Below are positions 25,201 through 35,196 of a stretch of DNA of 64,000 nt, piece by piece (positions within the stretch are counted from its first letter, which is position 1; every line of letters begins with the position of its first letter). Position numbers and translations under genes: made by a program. Source of the DNA: Aphelocoma coerulescens (Eukaryota; Chordata; Aves; Passeriformes; Corvidae); assembly GCF_041296385.1 (NCBI RefSeq), contig NC_091023.1:3658924-3722923 (forward strand). Reading direction: 5' to 3'. Below the pieces are notes generated by a model, which saw only the letters and a program-made list of their open reading frames with translations, had not been told where the DNA came from and searched no databases.

Positions 25201-28200
25201 TGGATGGGACCTACCATGAGGGGACTTCCAGGTCATATTTACAAGAAGCTAGCAATGAGTACCACAACCAGAACCAGTCTCCAGCCAGGTGGAGGAAAGG
25301 GACAATCCCTATTAGGCTGTGTTGATTCAATGGTCTGCCAGAGCAGAACAAGTGTACCCTGATGCCATCGAGATACAAAGGGGAAGAATTTATTTCTGGG
25401 AAGACGGGGAATCCCAACAGCTGATGCCACTGGAAGCTGAAGTACATCTGGAACTGACTGCCTCAGGGTGGAAGTACAGCCTACCATTTGCCATGGACTG
25501 ATCCAGACTGCACTGGAAAAGTGCAAGGCTTCAGAACACTTGCAATACATTGATTACATCACTGTGTGGAGAAACACGGCAAATGAAGTTGTTGAAAAAG
25601 GGGAGAAGATAATCCAGCTCTTCCTGAAGGTTGGTTTTGCCATAAACAAAGTAAGGTCAAGGTACCTGTCCAGGAAGTCCAGTTTTTAGGAGTAAAATGG
25701 CAAGATAGGCATCATCAGACTCCAACAGATGTGGTCAACAAAACAGCAGCTCTGTCCCCAGGGACCAGCAAGAAGGAAGCTCAGGCTTTCCCAGGGGCTG
25801 TGGGTTTTTGTAAGCTGCATATCCAGAGTACAGTCAGACTGTTAGGCCTCTCTATCATGTGACCCAGAAGAAGAATGATTTCAAGTGGGGTCCTGAGCAA
25901 CAACAAGCTTTTGAACAAATTAAACGGGAGATTGTTCATGCAGTAGCCCTTGGGCTCACCAGGACAGGACATGTGGTCTTGAACCTGAATTTCACTTTAT
26001 GGGGAGGCACTTAATTTCCAAAGTTCTGGGGAAAGCCAGAGGTTACCTTGAGGTTCACGGGCTTGAGAGATGTGGGAAAAGGGATTACCATTGAAAATTG
26101 ATTGCCACTGATCTCAAGATTACTTCTCAGTATTTACTATAATGTAAATTTGTAAAAAAAAAAACCAAACCAAACAACCAAACAATCAAAAATCTAAGAT
26201 GATGAAAAACACTTAAAAATTAGGCATGGAATCTGAGAATGCTCAAGTGAATGTGGACAAGATCTAAGGGTGGATTTTTGCTTGCACTGAAGAGTAGGTG
26301 ATTTACTTTACTTTATTAAGTATTATTGAGAGTCAAGGTTACAGTTCACTTGAAGCTCTTTCAAGCAAAATGAAAGTTAACAAAGAAAAAAAAAAGTGCC
26401 ACAAAACTTATTTCAAGTTGTGTTGAAGTTATTGATGCCTCTTTACATGTATCAGAATTAATTCTTAACACTGAAATTAAGCTTCCTCAAAATTAGAAAA
26501 CAAAAAATCCCACCTCATATTCAGCATTTCACAGACACACACCACACTTCCACCCCCCAGGACAGATAAGAAATCTATGTCAGTCTCCACAGATAGATCA
26601 AGATACATTCTCTGTGCACGTACCAGTCCCGACAATTGATAGCATCCCCGTATCCTGGTGTATCTACAACCGTCAGCCGCAGTTTCACACCCCTCTCTTC
26701 AATTTCAACTGTTGAGGCTTCAATCTGCACAGTGCGTTCAATCTTATCTGAAAGACAACAAACTCCATCTTTCAGAATCAAATTTGTAAGACCGTGGCAT
26801 TTTGAGATAAGCTCCAGAGATTAATTGGCAGATAAAACCGCGTAAATATTATTCTATCGATTACATTTTAAGGCCTGATAACAAAAAGACTCAGTACTTA
26901 AATTTTTTAGATGTTATTAGAGGACTACATGAGATTTCATACTTTTCTTAAAAATAGTGTAGAAATTAAGGCAAAAGGGACTGAGACAAAACCATAGGTA
27001 ATTGGAGAACAATACAAAATTATACAGAATGGATTTTTTCCCTAAGGCTGGAAGTTATATGTAATCATCAGCTAACGTGATAAAACCCTTAAAGCAAGTC
27101 ACTCAACAGGTAGCAAAAAGGGAAAAATTGCATCTTTTATTTTATTACGATATCCTCTTTTGTTGGATTATTGCATGCCTTGATTAACAGAATAAAAATA
27201 GGACAAGGGAATAAAGAAGAACAGGAAGTGAAGCCCTCATTTACTAAATATTCATCCAAAGCAAAGGAATTAAGGTGCAAGCAGGTATAAACAATTCATA
27301 TGTTTACAATTGGAACAGATTAAAAACTAAATAAATTCTCTGATTGTTTTAGTTGATTGTTTCTCTTACTGTGGCACAATGACAATTTTTAAGCAAAAGA
27401 AGGGATCAAATTTCCAGATGCTAATACAAATACACCCAAGGACTAAATAACAAAGACCCGATAGACATCCCAGTTGCAGAGGAAAATGGTTTTATCAAAC
27501 AGCTCAAGTGTCAGGAAGTACATTAGAAACTCTTACAGCTAGAAATCACTGCTGGCTGTTACCAAAACTCAAAGATGAAAGCACTCAACTGAGAAAGCAC
27601 TCAATTGAGCAAAGATGTATTTACCAGCAGCTCCTGGGATTATCCTTTCTGGGTAGAGATCTGTCAAGAAGAGGCTGTTTATTAATGTAGATTTCCCCAA
27701 TCCAGATTCACCTGTGATTCAATATAAAGATAAATTCAACATATTTACATAAATAATTTCAAGAGTATCTGGACAGTATTATCTGACTATACATTTTTTC
27801 ATATTTCTTTCAAATTAAAAATTTACAACTTATAATTTTGGATTAACAAAGTTTGCACAAAAGGGTTGAATAACAATTTTTACATCTTGGCGTTGTAATG
27901 CACTTTCCCAGAGCTTTCACTGATGATTTGTAATTAATTCTGCTAGTCAAGCAGAGTTGGGATCCATTTAGACCTAAGATTTCCCATTTCATGTCTCCTG
28001 ATTTTTTAAGACATGCTTTTCTGTTATCACTCCAGAATGTGAAATATCATACCCAGTGAGAAGCTATATCCTCTCAAGGCTACATCATCCATTTAAACAA
28101 TGAAAAATGCATTGCTGAACTTCTGCACAGCCAGGCATCATAAAGTGGGATTTATTTCTGCTTTTTATGCCAATATGGCAAACAAGAACTAAAAGCAAGA

Positions 28201-31200
28201 GGAATATGGCCACTGAGCAATTTTTTTATACTGATGAACTTGGGGATTACCAATTTGTACTGTAAATATATTTTTGTTCTAGACATACTGATGGCCATGA
28301 GGAAAGTTCAGAGGACAACAAACTAGTTAAGGATCAAGATTTTAATCAGAAAAAATGTTCATAGCATAAGAAAGAGCAGCAACTTGTAATGCTCAGTACT
28401 TGAATTCACTGAGATCTTTTTCTAGAATTTTAGTTCTATTTCAGGTGTTGATAGAATTAAACTTAAAAATTAGATGTTAAAAAATGATGGGCCACAGAAT
28501 CCCTGAGTAACACAGACTATTCTGCAATATGAATCTGACAAAAATATCTGAACAAAAGAAAAAAAAGATGAAAATTGTTTTTAAATAATGATTTGAGTAG
28601 GAGCTGCCAGTTGTTAATGCCTTATAGAATGCAGCTTTCAAGGTCAGATTGTGCCAGTGCAGCCTTCACCAGTGAAGGTGACACCCAGAGTAACTCAACA
28701 GTCACATGGAATCACTTTGGCAAAACCAAAAAAAGTATAATTTCATCCAATGCCACATTCCATGGTTTCAGTATGGGTAAATATTACACATAAACCAAAT
28801 CAGTTTTCATAGTCACTGGCAGCAATGATACTGGCTACAGTAGTTTAGTGACTCTTAAGTCATCTTAAGACTCTTAAGACATCTAAATAACTATTTAGAT
28901 GAAGTCATAGCTAAATAATGAGAATGAACATAAAATTGTTAATAAATACAAGTGATTGGGATTTCTTTGGGAGCAACACAGCCAAGCAGCCAAATTCTTA
29001 TAAACTCCAGCTCATATTTTCAGATACCACAGTAAACAATAGCAGGAAAAAAAAAATATAACCAAAAGCAAGGTGAAAAAGCAACATCATTGATTAGGAT
29101 TCTGTCAGCACAGGCAGCTTTTAAAGTATTACCCTGCTCAGAAATGAAGAAGGATGGCAACTTAATGAAGAATGATAGTTCAAAACAGGCACTGTGACAC
29201 AGTCCACAAGGGAACATACTTAAATGCATATTTGAAGAGAAAGAATTCACATTCCAAACTGTTGAAATAATCAAAAATTTAAAGCATGGTTTATTTTATC
29301 TTACATCAGCTGCCTCCCTCTGCTAGTGTATCTTAAAATACCATTCCAAACTTTCAATGGAATTATTTTTTTCCGAGTTCTCTTCCTGTAGTTTTCATTT
29401 GTCCCTTAAAACAGTGGCAGGCAACAACCATAAAGTTCCACTTTACTCCAACATGGGTGGATTAAACACCTTTCTGTTACTCTTACACCATGTCATTTCC
29501 CCTCTCTATTCTATTTCTATTTTACAAGAGGCTAGAAACAACTGTTGGTCTATATAATTTTTCACTGCTTTCTTCCAGAACTGTTTTACATGGCACTGTT
29601 TGCAATTAGAATTCAAAGAGATCTGTAAGTTAAGTTTAGCTACAGCAGAGAAAGCACATCTTTTCTTTCTCCAAACTATTCCCACTTTTAGGATCACTGA
29701 ACAGTAAATTCTGAAGAGTTACAGTAGATAGCATAATTTAAAGCAGCTACTTATAGTCTGGCTTTACTCTTAGATTTTATAAGATATCCTTTATGGTATC
29801 ATCCAAATCAAGTCTAATGAAAGATACAGTAAATTACAATAAAATTCTAGGAAGACAAACATAAGGGCAAACTCTGTACAACACTGAAGAACAGAACTCA
29901 GAAGCAGGACAAAAGCAGTGCTAGGGCTGTCATTTGGCAAAACTAATGAAAGGTTTGAGGATAGACTCTCTCTGTAACTACTGAAATCAAAAACAATTAA
30001 GAAGTTAAACACCTCCTATCATGCACTGTGTGTCACCTCTCCTGCTCATTCCCACTGTGATCTCTCTTGGGCAAATCTAACACACAAATGGATTTATTTC
30101 TTGTGGTGCCAGGTAATAAAGAGCCTAATTCTGTCAGGGTACTTCTTGTGAAAGCAAGAATTACAGAGTTCAAACACCAAAACTCACAAGTTATGGCTCA
30201 CAAACAGAGACAGAGAAGACACCCAAGCCTGATTTGGGAGTCTACTTAACTTCCAAGAATAGCAACTGATTTCTCAAAGGATCAAGGCATTTCTTCTGCA
30301 GACACTAGATTTTTCTTTCCATTCCAGATGCCAACACAGATTCCCAATGAATTATCAAACAGAAAAACACTTTAGATTACAACTGCTAACATAAAATCAT
30401 GATCAATGTAAAAAGTAACAGCTCACACCAAAACCAACTGGGTCCAATTCTCAGTCTTTCTCACTCTTTCACAAGAGCATTTGGAAGGGTTGAAAAGACT
30501 AGAGTTCAGATTGTTTTGAACTACAGAAGCATAAACAACATCTTAAATAGAATGGTCTCCTTAATCCTAGTCTCTCAATCAAAACATGCAAGTGAACCAA
30601 GATTGTATTCAAATGCAAAACCAGTTTAAAACTACATTTTAAATGGAATGCTGGAATCCTGTAAGACAGGGGAGAAGGAAGGAAGAAATGATTGATGGAG
30701 TGCACAATAAAATTTCTTCACCCACAAACTTATTAATGTATTCAAGCATGGTTTGTAATGTGGTAAACAACTGCTGCAAGAATCAATAAAATAGAAAAAA
30801 AAGCTAAATGCCACAGTACAGGAAAGTTTCTGATGCCAGCTGGAGCCTTACAATAGTGGAAGTAACATTCATTTTAACATCAAATTCCCTGTGAACAAGC
30901 ACTAATTGTGAGAAAAACTATAAAACGCTTCCTTACCAACCACCATAAGAGTAAATTCAAACCCCTTTTTCACAGACTTTCGGTGAACCTGATTGGGAAG
31001 GTTTGCGAATCCAACATAGCCGGGAGTTTCTGGATTGGTAAATTGAGCAGGCTGTTGCTAAAAATGAAATTTAAAAAAATAAAATAAGACAGTAATAAAC
31101 CACCACTCAAGACTTACTAGTTTGTAGAACTGCTTTCCTCACTTATCTCAAAAGGTTTGAAGCTACGTGACATACAGAGAGGAAACTACTCAGAGGTTCC

Positions 31201-32197
31201 TACGACTCGACAGTTTCACAAAGAAGTGCAAAACAACTACATTGACCTAGAGCTTAAAAAAAAACCAAACTTCACTTGTTCAGCTCTCCAGCCAAGATCA
31301 CCTTAAGTAAAACAGATAAAACAGAAACAAAATCCCAAATAATTATTTATTGAAGTATGACAAAATATGAAGTGCGGTCACTAATCACACACTTTTTGAA
31401 CAGTCTTCACACACAGTTAAAATAAAACAGTTTTCTGTGGACTTGAATAAAAAGATGACCATTTCTGATCCATTTTTAGCACATCCAAAGGAAAACCCTG
31501 AGCAACTTGTGAAGTGAGAGCTGTCTGCAGGAAGTGCACTTCAGAGAGCTCTCTTATAGTGTGGGGAAGGGGAACTTACACAGTAGTGTTTTGAATGCTC
31601 ACTGCTACAGATATGGCAGAGAAATCTTTACATCTCTTATTTCCTTCTTCAAACACATTACTCAAGCACCCTTTATCATTCATTTCACCCTAATAAGGCA
31701 AGATGGATATTTTACCTATCATATCAAATGCTGGGGGCCAAGAATTAGATGAATCCCAGCATGACACTAGTATTTTAGGTTAAAATATTTTAAATGAAGG
31801 GTTTTATTGGAAAACCAGCTGATTCTATTAGCAAAGAAAGAAATTATATCTAAACCATCATTTTCTTAAATGAGTCCTGCTCAAAACAAAATTGAAGAAA
31901 GGAAGTTTCAACAAGGATGCACCAGGGAGCTTGCATACAACTCTGACTAAAATTAAATCCTTCCAAGAGTATTAGTTAACTGCAGAGATTTATACTTGCA
32001 TGAAACTACTTTAATATGTGTTTTACATCACTCATCTTTCAATATCATGTCTCCTATAGACAGTAAATTTAAATACCTTTCATCATCAAACAGATGCAAG
32101 TTGCACAATTTGTCATTGAAGATTAGTATTTAAAAACAAAAAAAAAGTTTTACATTGTTACATTGGAAGACAGAAATATTATTCTTACCTTGGACAT
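16187..32197 (-). CDS. SEPTIN2: Septin-2, complete coding region over 11 exons
   Basis: Joined exons give 362 codons plus TAA, against 361 residues in human septin-2, with every intron phase consistent. Septin-2 is a GTP-binding subunit of septin filaments. It pairs with SEPT6 and SEPT7 group members and acts in cytokinesis, the submembrane cytoskeleton and the ciliary diffusion barrier. In order, the protein shows a polybasic stretch HRKSVKK (about 28-34), the G1 P-loop GESGLGKS (about 44-51), the G3 motif DTPG (about residue 100), the G4 motif AKAD (about 183), an acidic cluster ESDEDEDF with the CK2-type serine, the septin unique element with YPWG, and a short C-terminal tail rich in MQ pairs. 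The start is ATG in a small exon, followed by Ser-Lys, as in other vertebrates. No frameshift or premature stop is seen. Transcription starts in the CpG island near 34.6 kb. Confidence 0.97.
17507..17546. repeat. Perfect 16-bp inverted repeat, 8-nt loop, in a SEPTIN2 intron
   Basis: Left arm AATCTACTACACAAAC (17507-17522), spacer GACCTCTT, right arm GTTTGTGTAGTAGATT (17531-17546). All 16 positions pair. It lies in the intron between coding exons 10 and 11 and would form a hairpin in the nascent RNA. Confidence 0.95.
18197..18254 (-). CDS. SEPTIN2: SEPTIN2 coding exon 10
   Basis: The exon is 58 nt, with acceptor TTTTAG and donor GTAAGATG. It encodes the stretch [19 protein letters not shown], the start of the C-terminal coiled coil. 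It completes the split Arg codon from exon 9 and ends in phase 0. Confidence 0.95.
18285..18570 (-). repeat. CR1 LINE fragment
   Basis: Plus-strand blocks such as 'aaggttggaaaagccctcta', 'aacacttccagggatggt', 'ttgggcagcctgtgccagtg' and 'aatctaaacctctcc' mark the reverse complement of a CR1 3' end. It sits in the intron between SEPTIN2 coding exons 9 and 10, in the same orientation as the gene. Confidence 0.9.
19953..20036 (-). CDS. SEPTIN2: SEPTIN2 coding exon 9
   Basis: The exon is 84 nt, with acceptor CTTCCTCCAG, encoding [18 protein letters not shown] and then RSERLKRGS plus the first two bases of an Arg codon. The end of the septin unique element lies here. The donor AG|GTTGTC is weak. 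It is chosen because the next exon, entered in the same phase, restores the conserved RK pair. Confidence 0.93.
20461..20605 (-). repeat. CR1 LINE fragment (short)
   Basis: The segment begins 'agaatcactaattcagattgg' in the style of the CR1 terminal repeats, read in reverse. It continues with a 'gcccttccccacac'-like block and 'tcttcagggactaca'. It is intronic in SEPTIN2. Confidence 0.65.
20681..20826 (-). CDS. SEPTIN2: SEPTIN2 coding exon 8
   Basis: The exon is 146 nt, with acceptor GGCTTTCAG and donor GTAAGTTAG. It encodes [20 protein letters not shown], then [20 protein letters not shown] and FLKLRTML. It contains the septin unique element with the conserved Trp of the G-interface (YPWG). 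The reading frame enters in phase 0 and leaves with a split Ile codon. Confidence 0.97.
21120..21221 (-). CDS. SEPTIN2: SEPTIN2 coding exon 7
   Basis: The exon is 102 nt and phase 0 on both sides. It encodes [20 protein letters not shown] and then [14 protein letters not shown]. The acidic run after the serine matches the CK2 phosphorylation site known in mammalian septin-2 (Ser218). Acceptor AAATCTCAG, donor GTGTGACTG. Confidence 0.96.
22528..22645 (-). CDS. SEPTIN2: SEPTIN2 coding exon 6
   Basis: The exon is 118 nt, with acceptor AATTTTAG and donor GTGAGTGTT. It encodes [20 protein letters not shown] and then [19 protein letters not shown]. It contains the G4 guanine-specificity motif AKAD. 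The first base completes a Gly codon from exon 5. Confidence 0.97.
22880..23014 (-). CDS. SEPTIN2: SEPTIN2 coding exon 5
   Basis: The exon is 135 nt, with acceptor GTTTTACAG and donor GTAGGTGTT. It encodes [20 protein letters not shown] and then [11 protein letters not shown], followed by [14 protein letters not shown]. This is the septin core around switch II and the NC-interface helix. It is entered in phase 2 after GACTG. Confidence 0.97.
23222..23252. repeat. (AT)n microsatellite
   Basis: A run of about eleven alternating AT units lies in the intron between SEPTIN2 coding exons 4 and 5. Confidence 0.85.
23385..24003 (-). repeat. CR1 LINE, about 0.6 kb
   Basis: Plus-strand blocks follow the reversed CR1 order from the 3' end ('attggaaggggtctttaagg', 'ccatgggcagggacacctt', 'ggccttgaacacttcca') through 'cttctcttctccagatgg' to 'gctccagtaggtccatgtc' and beyond. 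It is one of the two longest CR1 copies in the window. It is intronic in SEPTIN2, in the same orientation as the gene, and directly abuts a retroviral relic at 24004. Confidence 0.9.
24004..26000 (+). mobile_element. Decayed endogenous retrovirus (gag and partial pol), ERVL-like, no LTRs seen
   Basis: Broken frames on the plus strand resemble the gag and reverse-transcriptase regions of avian ERVL-type elements. The gag-like part spans about 24130-25320 (open pieces 24161-24583, 24615-24809 and 25101-25325). The RT palm-like part starts near 25468 and has Y-I-D-Y-I at 25546-25560 where functional enzymes have YxDD, so the catalytic pair is broken. RT-like similarity continues to about 25990 through several stops. 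The protease and N-terminal RT seem missing, because a gag-side segment passes almost directly into the palm segment near 25485. It lies antisense to SEPTIN2 between coding exons 4 and 5, is non-functional, and its exact ends are not determined. Confidence 0.75.
26624..26747 (-). CDS. SEPTIN2: SEPTIN2 coding exon 4
   Basis: The exon is 124 nt, with acceptor TGTCTTTCAG and donor GTACGTGC. It encodes [20 protein letters not shown] and then [20 protein letters not shown]. It contains switch I and the G3 DTPG motif of the septin G domain. The phases (split Asp at the start, split Cys at the end) fit exons 3 and 5. Confidence 0.97.
27625..27711 (-). CDS. SEPTIN2: SEPTIN2 coding exon 3
   Basis: The exon is 87 nt, with acceptor GAATCACAG and donor GTAAATACA. 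It encodes [20 protein letters not shown] and then ERIIPGAA. The P-loop lysine and serine that bind GTP phosphates and magnesium are here; the first Gly codon is split with exon 2. Confidence 0.97.
27712..30936 (-). other. SEPTIN2: SEPTIN2 intron between coding exons 2 and 3
   Basis: This AT-rich intron of 3.2 kb has no recognised repeat element or RNA gene. It contains a small palindromic cluster near 28850-28905. Confidence 0.8.
28884..28905. repeat. Perfect 10-bp inverted repeat with 2-nt loop
   Basis: CATCTAAATA, spacer AC, then TATTTAGATG. Just upstream lie two direct copies of GACTCTTAAG with a CTTAAG palindrome. The cluster lies in a SEPTIN2 intron. Confidence 0.8.
30937..31057 (-). 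CDS. SEPTIN2: SEPTIN2 coding exon 2
   Basis: The exon is 121 nt, with acceptor ATTTTTAG and donor GTAAGGAAG. It encodes [20 protein letters not shown] and then [20 protein letters not shown]. The polybasic segment before the G domain, which binds phosphoinositides in septins, is here. Confidence 0.97.
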
Positions 32198-32221
32198 TTT
32201 TAGGGAAGGGCAGGAAAAAAT
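32189..32221 (-). CDS. SEPTIN2: SEPTIN2 coding exon 1 (ATG exon; coding part 32189-32197)
   Basis: This small 33-nt exon has acceptor TTATTTTTTCAG and donor GTAAGAATA. The ATG at 32197-32195 gives Met-Ser-Lys, exactly the start expected for septin-2, and joins exon 2 in frame. The remaining 24 nt are 5' UTR. It is too short to find without the family pattern. Confidence 0.92.
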
Positions 32222-34534
32222 CTGAAAAAATAATAATGTTTTTCAGCTTCTTAAAAATTGTATGAGAGAAAAACTCACCCACAAACCAGTGTAATATCCA
32301 CTGTTGCACACTAAATTGAAAAAGGAGCATCCCTGACTGGATGTCCAGATTCTGAAACAGTGTCCACTTCTTCACAGAGCACAAGCATTTGACTCTTCTG
32401 TACTAACAACAGGCAGAATTTGCAGCTACCATTGCTCCTATAAACACAGTCAGACATAAATTCAAGCAACATGAATGTGGGGTGCTGAAGGCATCAGGTG
32501 TGTGACAAACTGTTCTGAAGCCTTGAAAGTCCACATCCTTTCCGGAAACTAACCAAACCAAACACCCTGCTAAAAGACACCTCGCTCTTTACAGGAAACA
32601 GTTTCTTCAAAGCTAAAAAACCCCCAAACTCAGTTATTATTTTTCTTTTCAATCCTCTTTCTTTTCAGCATTTTCCGTCATGCTCGAGTGTTTTGTAAAG
32701 AGCTAACAGCTTCAAAATGAAACCTTTTCTCCTCCTCTTTTATCTAGATGCTTGCAAACTACTCAGTCAGGTAGACCTTCCGTCACCAATATAAAATTTT
32801 CACGTGTAGCTGCATGTGAAATATAAAACAGCCTGGGCTGTTTTACACACAAAAAAATTTAAAGATTTCTTATCTAACACTTCTATGCAAAAAGGTCTCT
32901 TAACAAAGACCCACCAACCACTAACTTGCATGATTTCAAGAGATCATGTGATTTACCGTGGCAAAATAAAAATGTCAGTATATGCTGTATCTGCAAGCCA
33001 TGAGAGCTCAATTCCCCTTTCTAGTCCCTCCCTGGCTTACCCTCTTACCACAGGGTATCTGTTCCCAATCCCAAAGCCCACACTCACCTCTTATCAAGCT
33101 CACTCACACTTTAATTCTACGGATTTGAAATTAGCACTGATTCCTTTCCATCTTCCAAGCAGATTTTTGTCAGCAAGTTCAGCTTCATGTGAAATTACAC
33201 CAAACTGCTTCAGTTTGCAGCACCCTTCAGTCTGTTCCTCCCAGCAAAGAGACATCTTGGAATCAAAACAAACTGTCCAGTGTTAGATAGCAGAAGCCCA
33301 ACTTTTTGTGTCAGGCATAAGGTAAAGTTGTTTCAATGTGGGGATGATTTCCAGGATTTTCTTCTCAAAGCTACCATATAGGTGTATGTTTACACAATTG
33401 CAACCTCTTTTGGGTTTGATGGGAGGTACAGACTGAAGATGTTAAACACTGAAGCAATTTGGTGTCCCTTCTCATGAAGCCGAAGTTGCTAATAAAAATC
33501 CGGCACCCTGGTTACTCACAGGAAATAAAAACTGGATAACATGGTTCTCCAGGGAAATTTCAAGATAAAAATAAATTCTAGTATCTGCAACATCTGCATT
33601 TCAGTCCATAAAACGATCTATGACCTGTGATGTATTCAACTAGTGAAGAGGTTATCCGTGAGCCTTTTATCATGTAAGACTGCTCTGATAGCAACTCTTC
33701 CTTCCAAGAGTGTTTCCTGCCAGTGATGTCATTGATTCCTGCTTAAGCATTCTCCATGAGAGGTTTTTAATGCCAAACAAAACTAGATCCTGCTGGAACA
33801 CAGAGGAACATTCTTTTAATTTGTGAGACTTGTCTGTCACCCAACTATTTCTCAGAGGCAGGCTAAAAGCAGAGGAAAGTTTCTCACAGCTGCTAAGAAA
33901 CGAAGCAGCGAGCAGAGTTATGCAGATGGCTACAGCTGCACTACATTTTAACAAGCACAGGAATCTTTCACGAATGATCGTTCCCACAGCGTTCCCATCA
34001 GGTCTGAGCTCTCCGACACAGGCAGGAGCACACCCGAACCCGAAGGCCAAGGCCCCGCCCGACCGCAGCCCGAGCCCAGGGGGTGGCTCGGGGGGCTTAG
34101 GGTTGAGGTCGGGGTTAGGGGCTTAGGGCTCGGGTGCCTCGAAGCAGCCCGGATTTTCCTCAGGTTCTTCACCCTCCGGTTTTAACAGCGAGGCTGGAGT
34201 TTTCTACGAGACCGTGTTCAGAAGCGACTGCCTCACACGCTGTGGGAGAGGCCCCGCTCGGGGGTCCCACAGCGGCCCACACAACCACTAGGTCCCGCGC
34301 TGGGCGGGCGGCCTCACCTCCCCGGCACCGCCCGCAGCGCCCATCGTCCCACTCCCTCCTCACCAGCATCACCAACCTCAACCAAACCCCTCAGGTTCGG
34401 GGCTCCGTCTGCGCGGCTGAAAAGGCGAGACCCTTCCCCAGCGCTCCTCCCCGCCGCCTCCCCTGATCCCCGCTCCCTTTGCCGCCGCGCAGAGGGACCC
34501 CGAGCTCCCCCGAGGCAGGGCAGGGCCCCTCACC
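32222..34534 (-). other. SEPTIN2: SEPTIN2 5' UTR intron
   Basis: This 2.3-kb intron lies between the ATG exon and the CpG-island first exon. No repeat or RNA gene was recognised. GC content rises from about 33950 as the CpG island begins. Confidence 0.7.
34097..34135 (+). repeat. Short telomere-like G-rich stretch (three TTAGGG units, interrupted)
   Basis: TTAGGG occurs at 34097-34102, 34115-34120 and 34123-34128, separated by other G-runs. The G-runs could form a quadruplex on the plus strand, which is the non-template strand for a rightward transcript. It is too short and irregular to be a true interstitial telomere. Confidence 0.7.
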
Positions 34535-34600
34535 TCAGCGCAGCTCAGTTCGCGCCTCCCTCAGCCGCCAGCTCCGAGCTCCGCTCCCGCGCGCGCACGG
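34535..34600 (-). other. SEPTIN2: SEPTIN2 non-coding exon 1 (5' edge estimated)
   Basis: The minus strand reads GCGCTGAG|GTGAGGGGCC, a strong donor with the last exon base at 34535. It lies in the CpG island at the expected distance from the ATG exon. The start site is not visible; 34600 is an estimate from the GC boxes and NRF1 site just upstream. Confidence 0.65.
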
Positions 34601-34662
34601 CCGGAGGAGGGGGCGGGGCCGCCCCGCCCCAGGCCCCGCCCCCGGGCCGCGCCGGGCTCCGC

Positions 34663-34672
34663 GCGCAGGCGC
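34663..34672. promoter_or_regulatory. NRF1-type site GCGCAGGCGC
   Basis: The sequence matches the NRF1 consensus GCGCANGCGC exactly and sits between the inferred leftward and rightward start regions. Confidence 0.7.
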
Positions 34673-34744
34673 GCGCCCCATCCCCATAGCGACCCGCTGG
34701 GACGGGGCGGGGCCGCCCGCATGCTGTAGGTCACGCACATCCCC

Positions 34745-34863
34745 TCTGCTGCACCAAGATGGCGGCCGGGCCGTCGGCCTCGTACCCAGCATAGGCTTCG
34801 CTGCGGGCCGACTAGAGGTAATGCCGGGCCCGGCGCGGGAGGGCGGGGGCGGGAGCGCCTCAG
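34745..34863 (+). other. HDLBP: Putative upstream HDLBP non-coding exon (plus strand)
   Basis: A YY1-type motif AAGATGGCGGC begins at about 34756, the position such sites usually take just after a start site. A consensus donor CAG|GTGAGCG follows, with the last exon base at 34863. A second, earlier donor GAG|GTAATG lies at 34817. It would be 5' UTR spliced over a long distance to HDLBP. This is supported by human gene structure but not by any transcript here. Confidence 0.45.
34756..34766 (+). promoter_or_regulatory. YY1-type AAGATGGCGGC site, first copy
   Basis: Exact motif on the plus strand. A second copy lies at about 34924-34934, so there may be two rightward start sites about 170 bp apart. 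Confidence 0.65.
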
Positions 34864-35074
34864 GTGAGCGGGGGGAAGGCGCGGGCCCGGCGCCGCGGCC
34901 GGGCGCGTTCCGTCGCCCGCAGCAAGATGGCGGCAGCGGCGAGAAGGGCAGCGGGCGGGATGTGCAGCGAGCGCCCGGCCCCGCTCTATGGTCGCGGCCG
35001 CTGCCATTGGCGCAGCGCGGGCCACGTGCCGCCGGCGCACCCCGCACAGGGCCGGGGCGCGGGGGCTGCTCCGG

Positions 35075-35130
35075 GGCCCCGCTCCGCCGCCCGAGGCCCC
35101 GCTCCGCCGCCCGAGGCCCCGCTCCGCCGC
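35075..35130. repeat. GC-rich 20-bp tandem repeat, 2.8 copies
   Basis: The unit GGCCCCGCTCCGCCGCCCGA occurs at 35075-35094 and 35095-35114, with a partial copy at 35115-35130. It lies inside the CpG island. Confidence 0.9.
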
Positions 35131-35187
35131 CAGCGCCGCCTTGGCGGCGGGGAGCGCTCCCGGGCCACCCAGGAGCAGATAAAAGCC

Positions 35188-35196
35188 ATGAGTCAT
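35188..35196. promoter_or_regulatory. AP-1 (TRE) palindrome ATGAGTCAT
   Basis: This perfect AP-1 consensus palindrome lies downstream of the inferred rightward first exon, just after a GATAAAAG segment. Confidence 0.55.

Noticed and set aside
24161..25689. Gag/RT-like open frames as a possible domesticated gene
   Set aside because: The frames are interrupted by stops, the catalytic motif is broken, and the longest piece is only 140 codons. Nothing suggests preserved function.
34097..34128. True interstitial telomere or chromosome fusion point
   Set aside because: There are only three TTAGGG units, not in tandem, inside a promoter island with conserved gene order on both sides.
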